From: Hymenopus coronatus
Lineage: Eukaryota > Arthropoda > Insecta > Mantodea > Hymenopodidae
Reading direction: 5' to 3'
DNA length: 64,000 nucleotides
NCBI GenBank assembly: GCA_030762935.1
Contig: CM060900.1
Coordinates: forward strand, 440,069,759 to 440,133,758
Shown: piece by piece, positions 32,999-44,987 of the stretch
Layout of the letters: the number at the start of each line of letters is the position of its first letter
Position numbering within the stretch: position 1 is the stretch's first letter
Made by a program: the position numbers and the translations under genes
Notes under the pieces: generated by a model
Told to the model about the DNA's origin: nothing
Databases searched by the model: none
What the model saw: only the letters and a program-made list of their open reading frames with translations

Positions 32999-35021
32999 CA
33001 TGGAATATGGAGTAATACGGTAGGTATCACGAGCTAGATGCACAGTAAACCTCCATGTTGACGACGTCAGCTAGTGTAGTGGTTGTTCGTTGCTCTCATT
33101 ACAATGACAGTGCTTATGAGGATTTTGGTTGTTCAAGCTTCTTGTGAGAGTTGTACGTGATGGATTCAGTTATGTAGAAGGGATGATATTTCTCTCCAGA
33201 TAATCCCAGCATTCATTCCATACATTTTGACGAGGAAGATTATGAACAAGATTTAAAAGCGGAACTCTTCAAACTTGCTCCTAAAAAGATTAAAAAGCAT
33301 GCTTTACCACATCTAAATTTAAAGTTGTCTAATGACTTGTGTCAGAAAGTTAAAATCGTAAGAAAAGACTAGAAAATGGCTTCTAAACAGAGATGTAAAA
33401 CAATAGTAAATGCTGTATTAGAAGAAACAAACGGCAATTCTGAAATATAGTAAAAAATCTCCGAAAATCCTGTTACCTCTCCCTCGTCATTTAACATAGC
33501 ACCTACAAATACAGAGGACATTAAATCAGAAGTTTAAGTACTTAGAAGTCACAATTTAAGATTAGAGAAGAAAGTAACACATTTAGAAATTGAATTGCAA
33601 GAAGTACAATCCGAAATGTATAAGTTAAGAAGTGTTGAACATGCATTACAGCAAATGTTCTTATTTTGCCAGCAGCAAGTTTTACTTGCAGGTACATATA
33701 AAAATTGGGACTCTGATGACATTTCAAAGGAAATCATTTTGAGATGCATGTCTAAGAAGGCATATGGTTATGTGAGAAAATGCCTTAAATATCCTCTACC
33801 AAGTTCTATAGCCATCAAAAGACGCTTGGCCCAATTCATCATATCACAGGATTCATTAAATTAAATGTGTTCCTATTACAACAGAAAGCAAGTTCTGTTT
33901 GAGAGTTTGAGAAGGATCTTGTTCTGAGCTTTGATGAGATGAAAATGAAATCCAATTTTTAATATGACAACACTGAAGACCCAAGTTGTGGTCTGCAGCT
34001 GAGCAGGAAAGTGGAAACCACCGATATACTACAGTTTTGATGAGACAGCAACAAAAGAATTACTAACAGACATTGTTCAGATGGTCGAATGGCAGGTTTC
34101 AAAATCCGTTCCTTAGTCTGTGATATGGGAGGATCAAATAGGAAATTACTCTCTAACCTTGGAATTATAGGAGAGAAATCCTACATCTTGCATCCTGCAA
34201 TAGAAGCTGAAAATCGCCCCTTATGGACTTTCTGCGACATTCCTCACTTATTTAAATTATTCATAAACCATTTATTGGACGAAGGATTTGTTTTACATAA
34301 TGGTAGAAAAGTCATGGTTTCTGAAAAGCATGTTTATGCTAAAAAATGCTATGACTTATGCCACAATCTCATGTTACTTACAGGCACTGAAAGCCAAAAA
34401 GTTCGTCCTGCCATTTATTAAGCTGAAGAATATGAATAAGAGAAAATCAGAAAAACAGAAATTTCCCTAAACAAACGCACTGATTTGGCAAGAAAGAAAA
34501 TGAGAAAAGTGTGCTACAACTGAATAAAGAATTGTATTTGTACATGAAGCAGGAAACACCACATCGGGTAATATATTTTATTGTATACCAACTGTTTTTT
34601 CCGCGATACTTACTAATGTGTTGAGTTATTTATTATCTAGCTTTAAACTGTGTTAGGATGCAGTTATCAAACAGAAGAATTCACGAAAGATACCTAAACA
34701 ACTGGGGGCAACATTTAGCTAGCATGAGACATAGGCACATATGGTGATCCTTTATATTTAATATTTTAAGCAATTGCTCCTTTAGCTTCAATAATTTAAA
34801 TCTAATGGTTAGAGTTGAACAAGTTATCTGTTTTATTTACGATTTGATAGGGAAAATCTGAATGTGTATCTTTACACAGCACCAGAGTTTTTAAATTGTT
34901 AACAATGGCCACAGCAGTAAGCACTCTATGTCTGAGTGTATACACCAGATGATGTCATGGCCAGCATGTGCGAGAGAGAAACATGTGCATGATATCTACC
35001 GTATACACTCAACTTATTGTG
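32999..35021 (+). mobile_element. P element nested in the hAT transposon
   Basis: 2023 bp, bounded by the exact 8-bp duplication ATAAAAAG. Both ends start with CA: CATGGAATATGGAGTAATAC on the left and, inverted, CACAATAAGTTGAGTGTATA on the right. The inner part of the inverted repeat, TACGGTAG(G/A)TATCA, is nearly perfect. CA-termini and 8-bp duplications are P-element traits, and the interior encodes P-type transposase pieces. Removing the element and one duplication restores the hAT frame exactly. Confidence 0.93.
33185..34421 (+). pseudogene. P-element (THAP9-like) transposase remnant
   Basis: Pieces in order: a THAP-domain end (DLKAELFKLAPKKIKKHALP, near 33250-33305), a leucine-rich coiled coil (LRLEKKVTHLEIELQ, about 33557-33600), YKNWDSDDISKEIILRCMSK then YGYVRKCLKYPLPSS (33700-33810), LSFDEMKMKSN (33926-33958, first catalytic Asp region), and an open frame 34089-34421 with VCDMGGSNRKLLSNLGI and FCDIPHLFKLFINHLLDEGF, the GTP-binding/RNase H region of P transposases. 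TGTESQKVRPAI closes it. The start of the THAP domain and the C-terminal catalytic Glu region are gone. Confidence 0.85.
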
Positions 35022-35890
35022 ATAAAAAGAACTTTAGACCAATTTGAATGTTTGAAACTGCATTTTCAGTTAGCCGCTAATAGCATTGAGAGGTATGTTT
35101 CTAGGGAATTACATTCCATGCACAGTGATGTAGCTAACAAAATTTTTCTTACCTTTCTGAGGTCAGTACTAAATGATTTTTACAGAGTAAACTTGCTTTT
35201 CCAAAGAGATGAAGCTGGTCAAGCTAAAATCTTAATTGAGCTAGAAGAATTCACTTTTTAGTTTCTAAGGCAAATATTAAACAAGCAATTTGTCAAACTT
35301 GATGTGAACTTGGCGTTAACTTCCATTTACCTCCCTATTGAGTCAGTTGATTTTGGTTTTCAGTTTTACAAAAAACAATGATTCAAAATGGAGACATAAA
35401 TGATGAACAGGCTTAAAATATTAGGCAGAGGTGTCATTAATTTCTTAAAAAGGTAGCCAAAGAGCTTCATATGTGCATTCCTGGAAATTTGTCCTAACTG
35501 GGAAAGATGGCAGCTTTTTTTCTCCCTATATTTGTTTAAGCCATACACGTCCAAAATTCTCCGAACATCCTTTGGAATTACTTAAGGACAAATCTAGGAT
35601 TGCAGAACTTGAACATCAGTAGCAGAGCTTCTGACTTTCGATTGGAAAACTATATTCAATGACAGGATTCCTCATGATGGCTGGAGTTTCTGGTGTGAAG
35701 GCATTAGGCTTAAAAACTCAGCTGGAGATTATGTTTTAAAAGAACTTTCTTTATTTGCCTTAAATACTTTGTCTACCCATAAGTAACACCACAGTTGAAA
35801 GGGTATTTTTGCGAGTGACTTCGAAAACAAAGTTAAGAAATCGAATGGGCCTGAATCTTCTAAGTTCCATTCTTAGAATAAAAATGACTA
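35022..35890 (+). pseudogene. hAT transposase, C-terminal part
   Basis: IKRTLDQFECLKLHFQLA at 35020-35075 continues the frame broken at 32990. Then MHSDVANKIFLTFLRSVLND and RVNLLFQRDEAGQAKILIE. The hAT dimerisation domain is readable near 35730-35890 in changing frames: LKELSLFALNTL, then TTVERVF and TKLRNRMGLNLLSSILRIK, the usual NAEVERVFS...KLRNRM...NSIL pattern. Several frameshifts. Confidence 0.85.
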
Positions 35891-36789
35891 GATGAGAATC
35901 ACCAGTGCTGTCACACATTTGTACCATCCCCGGCAATGCTGAATTTCAATTTGGAAATTTATCAACGAGAGGAAATTGGACAGAACGAGGATATTCTTCA
36001 GACACTGCAGTTTTAATGTGAGTAAAGCTTATCTATACAATGTTATTTTAAGCCTGCCGATAATTACTTTTTTTTTTTTTTTTTTTTTGTGCGATAGTTA
36101 ATTTGTGGTACTTATTAATATCATTGCTATGGATGGATTATGAGTTGGCATTCTCATTTGCAATGTGGTTTCAATGAGAACAAAAGAAATTTCCGTGGTG
36201 GAAGTTAATGTTTTGTTATATTTATATATTAGAATTGTTGGTTTGGTTATATCGTTATTTTAACAATTAAAGTTAATCATGATCAAAAGTGTTAGTGCGC
36301 AAAGTAAAACCATACAAATAAAAATTACATCCCCATAGCAACACATAGCAGAATCGGCTCCTAAAATGTAACATTTGTCGTTCTGTTAATAAGATTGCAT
36401 GGTTATACATTGTCTATAAGGCAGCCCTCAACTGAGGAAAATAATAAAATAAATACTTTAGGCAGTATTTCAATATAATTATCAGTGCATACATCTGGTT
36501 TTTTCATATTTTTTTTCATATTCTTTCCTGAATCTGTATCTGTATCACTAATATTTCAATATTATGCCATTCATATGATTGTGCTATACTTACAGAGCTT
36601 ATATTATTATAAGATTATAAGAATCTTTTGAAAATATTCCAAGCATGCGAGCATGTGTGGGTGTAATTGTAAAGTAAATTGCAATGTTTTAATACAGATA
36701 TTGGGTGACTTGAACTGAAACTTTGCGATTTTTTTTTTAATGATTTGGGCGAAAGTTTGTGAAATACTTCTGGCAACACTGGAAAGGAC

Positions 36790-38160
36790 CTCAGATATCA
36801 CTCTATGCATATAGGTATACAGAACAGTGTATTATACTCTTAAGGAGAGTAACATCTGGAAATCAATATTAGTCTGGACATTCTGAGTTCTTTATAGGTT
36901 GTTTAACGAATATAAACATATATGATGCAACCAAATGCACTTAACATAATCAATGTGTGATGTATTCTGTGATGGTATTCTGAATTGTGGATAACATTTT
37001 CAATGATTATCTCAGCAAAGAGAATGTGTGTATAGATGTCAATGTTAGATGTAACATTTTCACTATACTCTTCTTATTTGGATGGATCAGAATTTGCATG
37101 TCTAAGGACAAGCACATTTTCTAGAATTTTTTGTCATTAACTTATGTCAGCACTTTGTTAAGTAAAGCATTAATTTAAACATTAATTTTGTAACCTTGTT
37201 ACCTTTCCTGTCATGTGAGAGAGTGTGGCATATACCCAACATTGTACCAAAGCTTCTGTGAGGATTTTTGTTTTCTTTGAAATTACCTTTTATATATTCC
37301 TGTGCTTCTACTTGTCATTTTCTTAAAGATTACATGCATCAAAGATTCAATAGTTTGTTGAAATTGAGTGTACATATCAACTCTTAATGCACAACTGTCC
37401 TCTGCTAACTTTATATAGTGTTAACCAACCATTTACTGCTACTATGTAGAGTGCTACTGCATTTTTCTTTTTTTTTCAAGTTTTCCAAAACCATAATCCT
37501 GGCCTAGCTGCTAATATGAGTATTAGCTAATGTTTATTCTCGTCAAATGAGGTTACTTCTGTTCTAATTTAGCCACTACTTGCTACCATTTACAGATTAT
37601 TAGTACAGTTTTATTTTTTATTCTCACAATCCAATAACATGCATTGCTATGTTTCCATGTATTGTTTCTGTATATCTAAAGCATGTATAGCAAATGTGGA
37701 AAGGCAAGTGAGGTGGCTCTGTAGTATTGTGTGAGGCTCACATTTTGGATTCCTGTTGGCTCAGCACCCAGACTTTTTTTTTATGCTTTTTTCCCTGGTT
37801 GGTAGGTGAATGCTGGGGTGGACTATGTAGTGCCAATAATGTTCCTATCCTCCATTTCTAGTAATTTTATTTCCTTATCATGTTTCAGAGTCAAAGGATA
37901 ATGTGGGTAGACTGAAGGTGAGGCATGCTATGGTGGAGTTTGCTTTGTGAAACTGTCTGCCTTTGCATTGAGTGTGCGACAGGTCTGTGTTTGGTGTGGT
38001 ATGGTTGGGGGAGGGGGTCCTGCCAATGTCACAATGTAATATCTGTAGATATTAGGGATCCTGTCTGCATCTCAGCATGCTGAAGGTCATCATTATTTTG
38101 TCCTTTACCTTGCGTCTTCCTCCTGGAAGTTTCCTGATAATTGTAACCATATCAAACGTG
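36790..38160. other. No gene recognised
   Basis: AT-rich sequence with chance frames only. Confidence 0.5.
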
Positions 38161-38169
38161 AAAGATTTT

Positions 38170-40120
38170 GAAATATATTTATTTATGCCTGTAGGCATAA
38201 TACAATATGTTTCAGGCATTATGAAGCTACAAGAATGGTAAAAGGAAACATCAAAAATTGACATGATTAGTCTTAAGTCATAACAATAATTATAAAATAT
38301 TACAAAATCATCTATGCTTCATCTATACAATATAAACATTTTCATATTAGGTATTTCCTTAATTGTTTTTCAAAACTTTATACCTTCATTAGCTCTTATG
38401 GTATGTGGCAATTTGTTGTAAAGTTTCACTCCACTTTCACTTATTCTTTTATTAACATTAATCCTATGTATATTATTAACACCACATGTATTGTAATTAT
38501 AATTTTGACTATTATAATTTGTAATATGCACATTTTTATTCACAATATACAATATTACTTTGTACACATATAGAGATATTACCATAAACAAGCTTTTTTC
38601 TCAAAAAACGCTACAACATGACTTTTACTATTACTTAATTTATATAAAATTCTTATACAGTTCTTCTGTAAAATTAATAACACATTCTTCCCCAAACCTT
38701 GATTCTACAATGAAGGTAATATATTACACCAAAACGTACAATTTTTAAAGTAGCAGTATCAAGATGTTTACTTGGTCTCCTTAAAAGCTATAACCCTGAA
38801 CTTACCCTACAATGGATGAAGTCAATATGGCTGTCAAAAGACAAATTTTTGACTAACATTAATCCCAAGAATTTAATCTGCTGTACATGTTCAAGTATTG
38901 TATTTTGTACCCTTACAATTAGAGAATTATTTGTGCTTTGATTATGATACTGAAAATTAAGCAATTTTGTCTTTCCTATATTCATATTTAAATTGTTATC
39001 TTCTAAATATTTCAATATAACCTTTAATGAGTCCAGCATTGAGATTTCTAAGATGTTTAGTGATTTATTCCAATACAGAATTATGGTATCATCAGCATAA
39101 GATACATTTTTTGCAATTTCCAAACTCAGGCATGTAATTTATATATAATAAGAACAAGAGGGTCCCAGTATTGATACTTGTGGCACTCCAAACTTTACAG
39201 TGTCATATGTTGGTGTAAAACATTTAATCAAAGCATTGAATTTACTTGTTATCTCAGCACATCGCTTTTGATTCGTTAAGTAAGAAATTTATTAAATTAT
39301 GCATTTTGCCCCTTATCTCATAATTGTCAAGTTTATCCAATAACACATTTAATGATACACTATCAAACACTTTAGAAAGGACAAGGAAAAGTGCTACAGA
39401 ATGATTGCCTTTATCTAATCGTGTATATATTCCATGCAGTAGTTCTACAATTGCACTGCTTGTAGAATAGTTTTTCCTAAATCCATGTTGAGTACTGACT
39501 AGAATTTTGTGTTTATTTAGAAAGGTGACCAATCTTGAATTTAAAACTTTTTCAAATATCTTGCTAAAATACAAGTAAGAGTTATGCATCTATAATTTTC
39601 TATAAATCATTCATCACCCTTTTTAAATCTTGGTCTAATTATATGTTCTTTAAGCATTCTGGAAAAATATTTTATTCTATAGGTGTATTTATTAAATGTG
39701 CAATTACATCAACCAGTTCATTTTTACATTTTAGAAGTCTAGAGGAGATACCATCCCATCCACTGGAATTTTGAGTTTTTGATTGCCTGATTATTTTACT
39801 AATTTCAGTGTCAGTAGTGGGTGCAAGGTATATTGATTTTTCTACAGTATATTTATGAATATGACTAATAGATATATTTTGTACTGGATTGATCACATTG
39901 GTAAAATAATGATTAAATATATTGCATATATTATCTTTAGGGTTTGATATCCTTAGTCCATTGATTTATAAGGTTGTATTATGATCTTCTCTTTTGGGTT
40001 TTCTTTGATTGTTTACTATGTTCCATGCTGTTTTTTTTCCATTTCATATCCTATAAAATATTCATTTCATAACATTTGTCCTTTTTGATCTCTTAACAGT
40101 TATGTTTATTGGACTTTGTA
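38170..40120 (-). pseudogene. CR1/Jockey-like LINE reverse transcriptase, decayed
   Basis: Minus strand, in order: AWNIVNNQRKPKRED (near 40035-39990), GLRISNPKDNICNIFNHYF, NSSGWDGISSRLLK, SKIFEKVLNSRLVTFLNKHK with TQHGFRKNYSTSSAIVELL (39570-39430), SVALFLVLSKVFDSVS (motif A, both Asp altered: FxDLSKAFD is usual), KNVSYADDTIIL (39110-39070, motif C YADD intact), and a C-terminal NKRISESGVKLYNKLPH (38450-38400). These are the blocks of a CR1/Jockey-group non-LTR element. The endonuclease is missing, so it is 5' truncated with frameshifts. Confidence 0.85.
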
Positions 40121-40124
40121 AATT

Positions 40125-40915
40125 ATTGTAGCTTAATGAAAATCTTCATGTCAACAGCTTCTTCAGACAAGAAATCATAAAGTGTGCCATTGATGATCCA
40201 GTTGTTGTTTCCTTGGGTTTGTTACCAATCACGTACCAGGTGCTAGCCAATAGTTTATGGCTGCAGTGAGTTTAAAGTTTTTCAGTCACTGCACTGGTAT
40301 GAGCAACCGTATCTAATCTGCATAATTTGTTTTTTTGGTCTTCAGTAATGGTTCCAAGGGTTTAGCTATTCATTCTGCGGTTGCTGAAAGTGTTTTAGCC
40401 AGAATTTTATTTTGCTTATATGTTTTAGAGCATAGGATTGAAACCTAATGTTTTCTATTTCTAAGGCTTTGTAAGGGCAATGAACCACAAAACTGATGAT
40501 GGGGAAGCGTTTTCAGAAACTAGTGTAAATAAATAATCATAATTGGAAATAAAAATTATACCATAACACACTCTCCCTACTTACCATGCTCCTTAAATAA
40601 TTATGATATTCACATAATATTCCATAATTAATCATATAAAGCTATATTACGTTCACAGTTGATTAGAAGTTACCTTATGCAGGCTGTCAGATCTGTATTC
40701 TATTATCAGACCATACAATATATTGCATTTATTATAACTTGACATGTCGATCCAAGTATTCATATCCTGAATGTCACATCATGTCAGTGTAGTAATCCTT
40801 ATATCTTGAACTTCATACATAGCTAACACTAGCCACACCATTATTTCAGCATATTGCTAATTAGTATGACATGTTTTCCTTCACTTTCAGTATACAAAAC
40901 TAATTGATTTTTTGT
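40125..40915. other. No gene recognised
   Basis: AT-rich, no motif recognised. Confidence 0.5.
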
Positions 40916-40918
40916 AAT

Positions 40919-41700
40919 ACTGGGTGATCCAAAAACTTCAAACTGGCTGCACAGTGTTTTGCCTGTCTGTGTCCTCAGCACTCACTATCTGCTGCAATCA
41001 TAGAAAGGTACGGATGAAACTATGCAATATTTTTAAAACTACTTTTAAAGGCTTTACTTAACCAATGTTATTAAAGGAGATGCTGAAACTGGCCACCACT
41101 GTTGTCCATACATTTCTGGCACCTTTTTAGGAAACTATCCATCACTTGCCATAGTTCATGTTGAGAAATGCTGGAAATTTCTTGGCAGATATTTTGTTTT
41201 AATTCTTCCAGGGTATGTGGGTTTGTCCTGTACACTTCATACTTTAAGTTACCCAGAGATAGAAATTGCAGGGAGTTAGGTCGGGGGACCAAGGTGGCCA
41301 CAAATCTCTTCTAATAATTCTGTCCTGAAACACACTTTCACTCGTTCTCATCGAAAGACTGGCTGTATGAGCTATTGCAGAGTCCTTTTGAAAAAAGGCA
41401 AAATCATGTTCCCTGTATGTTAATTCTCTAAAAAAAGGAGGCAAAATTGTATTCACGTATGTACAGGTCTCAACTGTTGACTCGAAAAAAAAAAAATTTG
41501 GCCTATAACTCTTTCTCCGCTGATGGCACTCCTTACAGAAATTTTTTCATCATGAAGGTGTATTTCATGAACAGTTTTAGGTTTCTCGGAGCTCCAATAA
41601 CGATTATTTTGTGTACACACATATTCATGAAGGTGGAACCAAGCCTTATCCATGAAAAATATTAAATGTGGATCAATTTCGCCATTGTATACACTATTGA
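40919..41700 (-). pseudogene. IS630-like (DUF4817 family) transposase, copy 1
   Basis: Decayed DDE transposase of the IS630/Tc1-related type common in insects. Minus strand: IDPHLIFFMDKAWFHLHEYV (41690-41630; usual FSDEAHF, first catalytic Asp kept as MDKAWF), TQNNRYWSSEKPKTVHEI, then FFQKDSAIAHTASLSMRTSE (41400-41330; usual QQDGATAHTA), RIIRRDLWPPWSPDLTPCNF (third catalytic position lies here), and NPHTLEELKQNI to GGQFQHLL at 41071. A terminus-like TACTGGGTGATCC lies at 40919. The N-terminal domain is not recognised here. Confidence 0.85.
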
Positions 41701-41970
41701 GAGTCTACTCACAAAATATGTTAACACATATGAATCATAAATAAATACATGCTGTGCAGTAGAAAACCAATGCTGAGCCATAATACACTTTGTGACTAAG
41801 TACAGGAAAAAATAATAAAGCACACTAATAATAATTCAACCACTTGATATCACCATCAGCTCAATACTGCACTCTCAGGCAGAGAAAAACAAGTGAGTAC
41901 CATGACTTTGTGCACAGAAGCTGTGTGTTATCATGTTTCCGTGTGTTTTTGGGTCTCACAGTATTATTCC

Positions 41971-42233
41971 TATGACAACTTTCTACATTCTGTATCATAT
42001 GCCTCTTAACACTTTTACTTGATGAATTCCAGGAGTCACCAGAATACTTGCAGGATTTTTTGGAGAAATCAACCAGCAAAGGGCATTTCTCACACCTGAT
42101 TATCTATGTGACAACTTTATTTGTTCTGTATCATATGGCTCTTACACTTTTACTTCATGAACTCTAATGGTTGCCAGAGTATTTGCAGGATTTTTTGAAA
42201 AAATCAACCAGCAAAGGGCCTTTTTCACACCTT
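41971..42233. repeat. Diverged tandem duplication of about 134 bp
   Basis: Two copies, about 41971-42104 and 42105-42233, share TCTGTATCATATG, CACTTTTACTT, GCAGGATTTTTTG and AATCAACCAGCAAAGGGC. They differ at roughly a tenth to a fifth of positions. Confidence 0.8.
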
Positions 42234-42293
42234 AGGTACATATAGTCAAGTGGATTCTGCCAAAAGTATGCAAAAACGTAGTTTTGTATACGC

Positions 42294-42601
42294 ACCCCCC
42301 CCCCCACCTCCCTGAAGCTTTAGAAAATAATGCCCAGAAAAATATCTCCTTGATTGCTCAATTTTTCTATCCCTTTATCTCCTATTTGGCATTTTTTCCA
42401 TTAAATTATCAATATAAGCATGCTTTTCTTTCCACCCCATGTTCCAAAACCTTTTGAAAATGAATTTTCTGTTTTCTGTGAACATTTCATGACTTTATTA
42501 TCCCTATCTGAACATTTGCAATGGGGGTTTACTTTACCGCATTCTCTATCCACTTTGTAGCTTCACTGTCTACTCTCATCCCCCCCCCCCCCCCCCCCCC
42601 C
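42294..42601. repeat. Two poly(C) tracts
   Basis: C-runs at about 42295-42306 and 42581-42601. The longer run is over 20 bases and unusual in such AT-rich DNA. Run length may be uncertain in the assembly. Confidence 0.8.
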
Positions 42602-42874
42602 GTTTATAGTGCTTGCCCATTTTCCTGGCTTTTTTATTTTGATTGATCTTTCAAGTAGAACTATACACTTGATGTCGCTTTCTTCTCATTTTCTCTTCAA
42701 GTTTCTTGAACATTATTTTCTTCTGTTTCCTGAACCATTTCAGTTAATAGTGGATCTATGGATAATGATCCTCTTCTGTCAAACAGATTTTCTCAATTGG
42801 TACATGTTTTTCAAGTCCTTGAATTTTTGTTTTCTCTGAGTAACCTCCCTGTTTTCCATTTTATTCTGAAAAAG

Positions 42875-43264
42875 CTAGAGTTTCTTCAGCATAATTTCCC
42901 CTATAATGCCTACTAGTGCTGGTAACTTTGTTTGCAGTGTGGGGAGTAATTCGTCTTCTGCCAAATTAATTATCCTAAGTACCTCATCATGTTCACTCTC
43001 ACACACTATTGTTTCATTCCCCACTCCCAATCCTTTGCCCTTTTCTTTATTTTCTGTCATCTTTGTCACTGATTTGGTCTGCTCAATCCCTGGCATCATA
43101 GACATTTCTGCATTCATTATTGTTTCAAATATGTTTCCTGTTGCATCACTTTGGTGTTCATTTCCTTGGAGTACCATATTAAGCATTCTTTTGGAACCCC
43201 ACATGACTGCATGGAAAAGAGTACCTATAAATATGTTTTGTTCTAATGTGGTATGAATGTACAC
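42875..43264 (-). CDS. Unidentified 129-codon open frame
   Basis: The longest open frame in the window not assigned to a transposon. It begins MYIHTTLEQNIFIGTL, has a Lys/Glu-rich middle (TENKEKGKGLG) and ends IIGEIMLKKL. The following 100 bases continue with basic residues in another frame (KQKFKDLKNMYQLRKS), so it may be the tail of a decayed transposon gag/ORF1-like gene 1 kb downstream of the LINE at 44030. No family motif was recognised. A chance frame in purine-rich sequence is also possible. Confidence 0.3.
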   Translation of the reverse strand: MYIHTTLEQNIFIGTLFHAVMWGSKRMLNMVLQGNEHQSDATGNIFETIMNAEMSMMPGIEQTKSVTKMTENKEKGKGLGVGNETIVCESEHDEVLRIINLAEDELLPTLQTKLPALVGIIGEIMLKKL

Positions 43265-43799
43265 TTAAATACTATATTTCCAAGTCATCTGAGACTTACC
43301 TGTTCAGTAGCACAGCAGAGTACAAATTAGTTGAGCACTAAATCACACACCACTTGAAATGGAGCATGGCTATAATACATAATGAACTGTAGTTGAAGAG
43401 AATTCTAAACTAAATAAATGACGAATGGTGCCATTGTTGAGAAGTGAGAGGCAAAAGCTTGCCAACTAAAACCCTGCAGTAAATAAATGCCATGAGAGTA
43501 CATGGAGTTACGAGTTTTGATGTATAAAATAGCTTAATTGGAGTTATAAGGTATGCAAATTATTGGAGTATTGCTAAGTAAGAATATGTTCAGTGGAGAT
43601 TCGAGCTAAGCTAATTTTGTAATTTGAATGCTTGAAGAAGCAATGATGCCATAATACTCAATCCAGAGAGAGATTCAATTTTTCATCAACAGTTGCCATA
43701 AAAATGACAGAAAAGTGAAGCTACAAATTAGGGTGACGATATGCATAACTTTTGTAACAGGAGAATAAGGTGGGAAATGAACGATTTATATACATATGC

Positions 43800-43955
43800 A
43801 CTACTGGCAGTATATTTTATCACAATAAATGGGATCCCCTGCATATAGTGACGAAATATGGCAAATAAATTTGCTGCATAAACTGAAATAACTATTAAAT
43901 CACAACCTCATGCAATTCTGCAGTATTAAATTAACCTTAAAATTTGGAAAAATTT
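43800..43955 (+). repeat. Dispersed copy of the 48.9-kb tandem repeat unit
   Basis: AACCTCATGCAATTC and ATTAAATTAACCTTAAAAT, with flanks, match 48945-48995 at most positions. Confidence 0.75.
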
Positions 43956-44029
43956 CATTTCTTCTTCTGCCTCTTAGTGCCATCAAACATCAGGTTCACC
44001 TTGCTCTGTCCGGACCCTCCAGTCCTTTC

Positions 44030-44985
44030 TGTCCCTACACATTCTCCATTTCTATCTTTGCTTTCCTCCTCTTCTTTCTTAATTTTCCTTCCACTCTCAT
44101 CTCCATTACTTGCTTTGCTCTCCTTTCTTCAGGCATCCTGTAGACATCACCATACCATTTCATTTGTGTTTCTTCTATATCATTAATTAATGATTTCTCT
44201 TGTTTTACCTCTTCTTTTATTTGTTCATTCCTAATCCTATCTCTTCTGGTCTTACCCACCATTCTTCTCATGTATTTCATTTTGACTGGTGTCACTTTAC
44301 TGCTGTGTTTCTGATCCAGTGGTTAACTTTCTATTCCATATTGTTTTATAGGACCTATTACTGATTGAAATATTTGCATTTTCGTCTTCTTGCTAATCTC
44401 CTTCTTTCCAACCACTGCGTCATTTATTCCATAATAAGTGTTCAGTGCTTTTGTAGTTTAATTTAGAACCTTGTGCTCTATTTTTCCATCTCTGCTTATT
44501 ACTGTTCCCAGGTACTCTTATTGGTCCACTTTCTCCTTGCATTTAATTTTTAACTGATTATTCTGTCTTGTCTTCTTTTGATATCCTCATCACTTTACTC
44601 TTGTCCTTATTGATCCTTATGCCTTTTCTCTTCAATTCATCACACCATTCTACCATTGATTACTGTAATCTATCCCTTGTATCTGTTATCAGTGCTATAT
44701 CATCTGAATATAGGAGTGCTTGTAGATATACTGGTCTCAGTCTACAGTTTCCAATTTTAGTTCTATATATTCTTCTCTTACAGATCTTATGTATTCCATC
44801 CATAAATATTAATATTCACTTTTAATTGCATTTGAAAGTCTCACTGGCATTTTCTTTGCCTCTAATGCTTGCAATATAAACTTTCTTGGTACCATATCAA
44901 ATGCTGCCTTCAGATCTGTGAAGACTAGGTACAAATCTTTGTTTTTCTCAATATTTTTCTGAATAGTTATTCTTAGAGCATATAC
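44030..44985 (-). pseudogene. LINE reverse transcriptase 3' half
   Basis: Minus strand, in order: LRITIQKNIEKNKDLYLVF then TDLKAAFDMVPRKF (44980-44880; RT motif A with catalytic Asp), VYLQALLYSDDIALITDTRD (about 44735-44675; motif C with S in YADD), IEHKVLN and AVVGKKEI, then PVKMKYMRRMVGKTRRDRIR (44290-44230), EEVKQEKSLINDIEETQMKW and YGDVYRMPEERRAK. This is the RT-plus-thumb ending typical of endonuclease-RT LINEs often annotated in insects as craniofacial-development-protein-2-like. Stops and frameshifts between blocks. The 5' side is cut at 44990. Confidence 0.82.
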
Positions 44986-44987
44986 AG

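Larger units (their letters stand above)
31426..36781 (+). mobile_element. hAT-superfamily transposon, full length, containing a nested P element
   Basis: 5356 bp (about 3.3 kb without the insertion). Terminal inverted repeats CAGTGTTGCCAG at 31426-31437 and 36770-36781, with GGGCGAAA in both subterminal regions. Target duplication is 8 bp with one mismatch: AAAAGGAC (31418-31425) against GAAAGGAC (36782-36789). It carries a BED-finger-type hAT transposase gene in two parts (32043-32990 and 35022-35890). Subterminal GGGCTACTAAAAT is repeated twice near the left end. Confidence 0.93.

Noticed and set aside
31418..36789. Possible endogenous virus or LTR element, from the long flanked unit
   Set aside because: Termini are short inverted repeats with 8-bp target duplications, and the genes are hAT and P transposases. 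No LTRs, gag, integrase or capsid-type genes were seen anywhere in the window.
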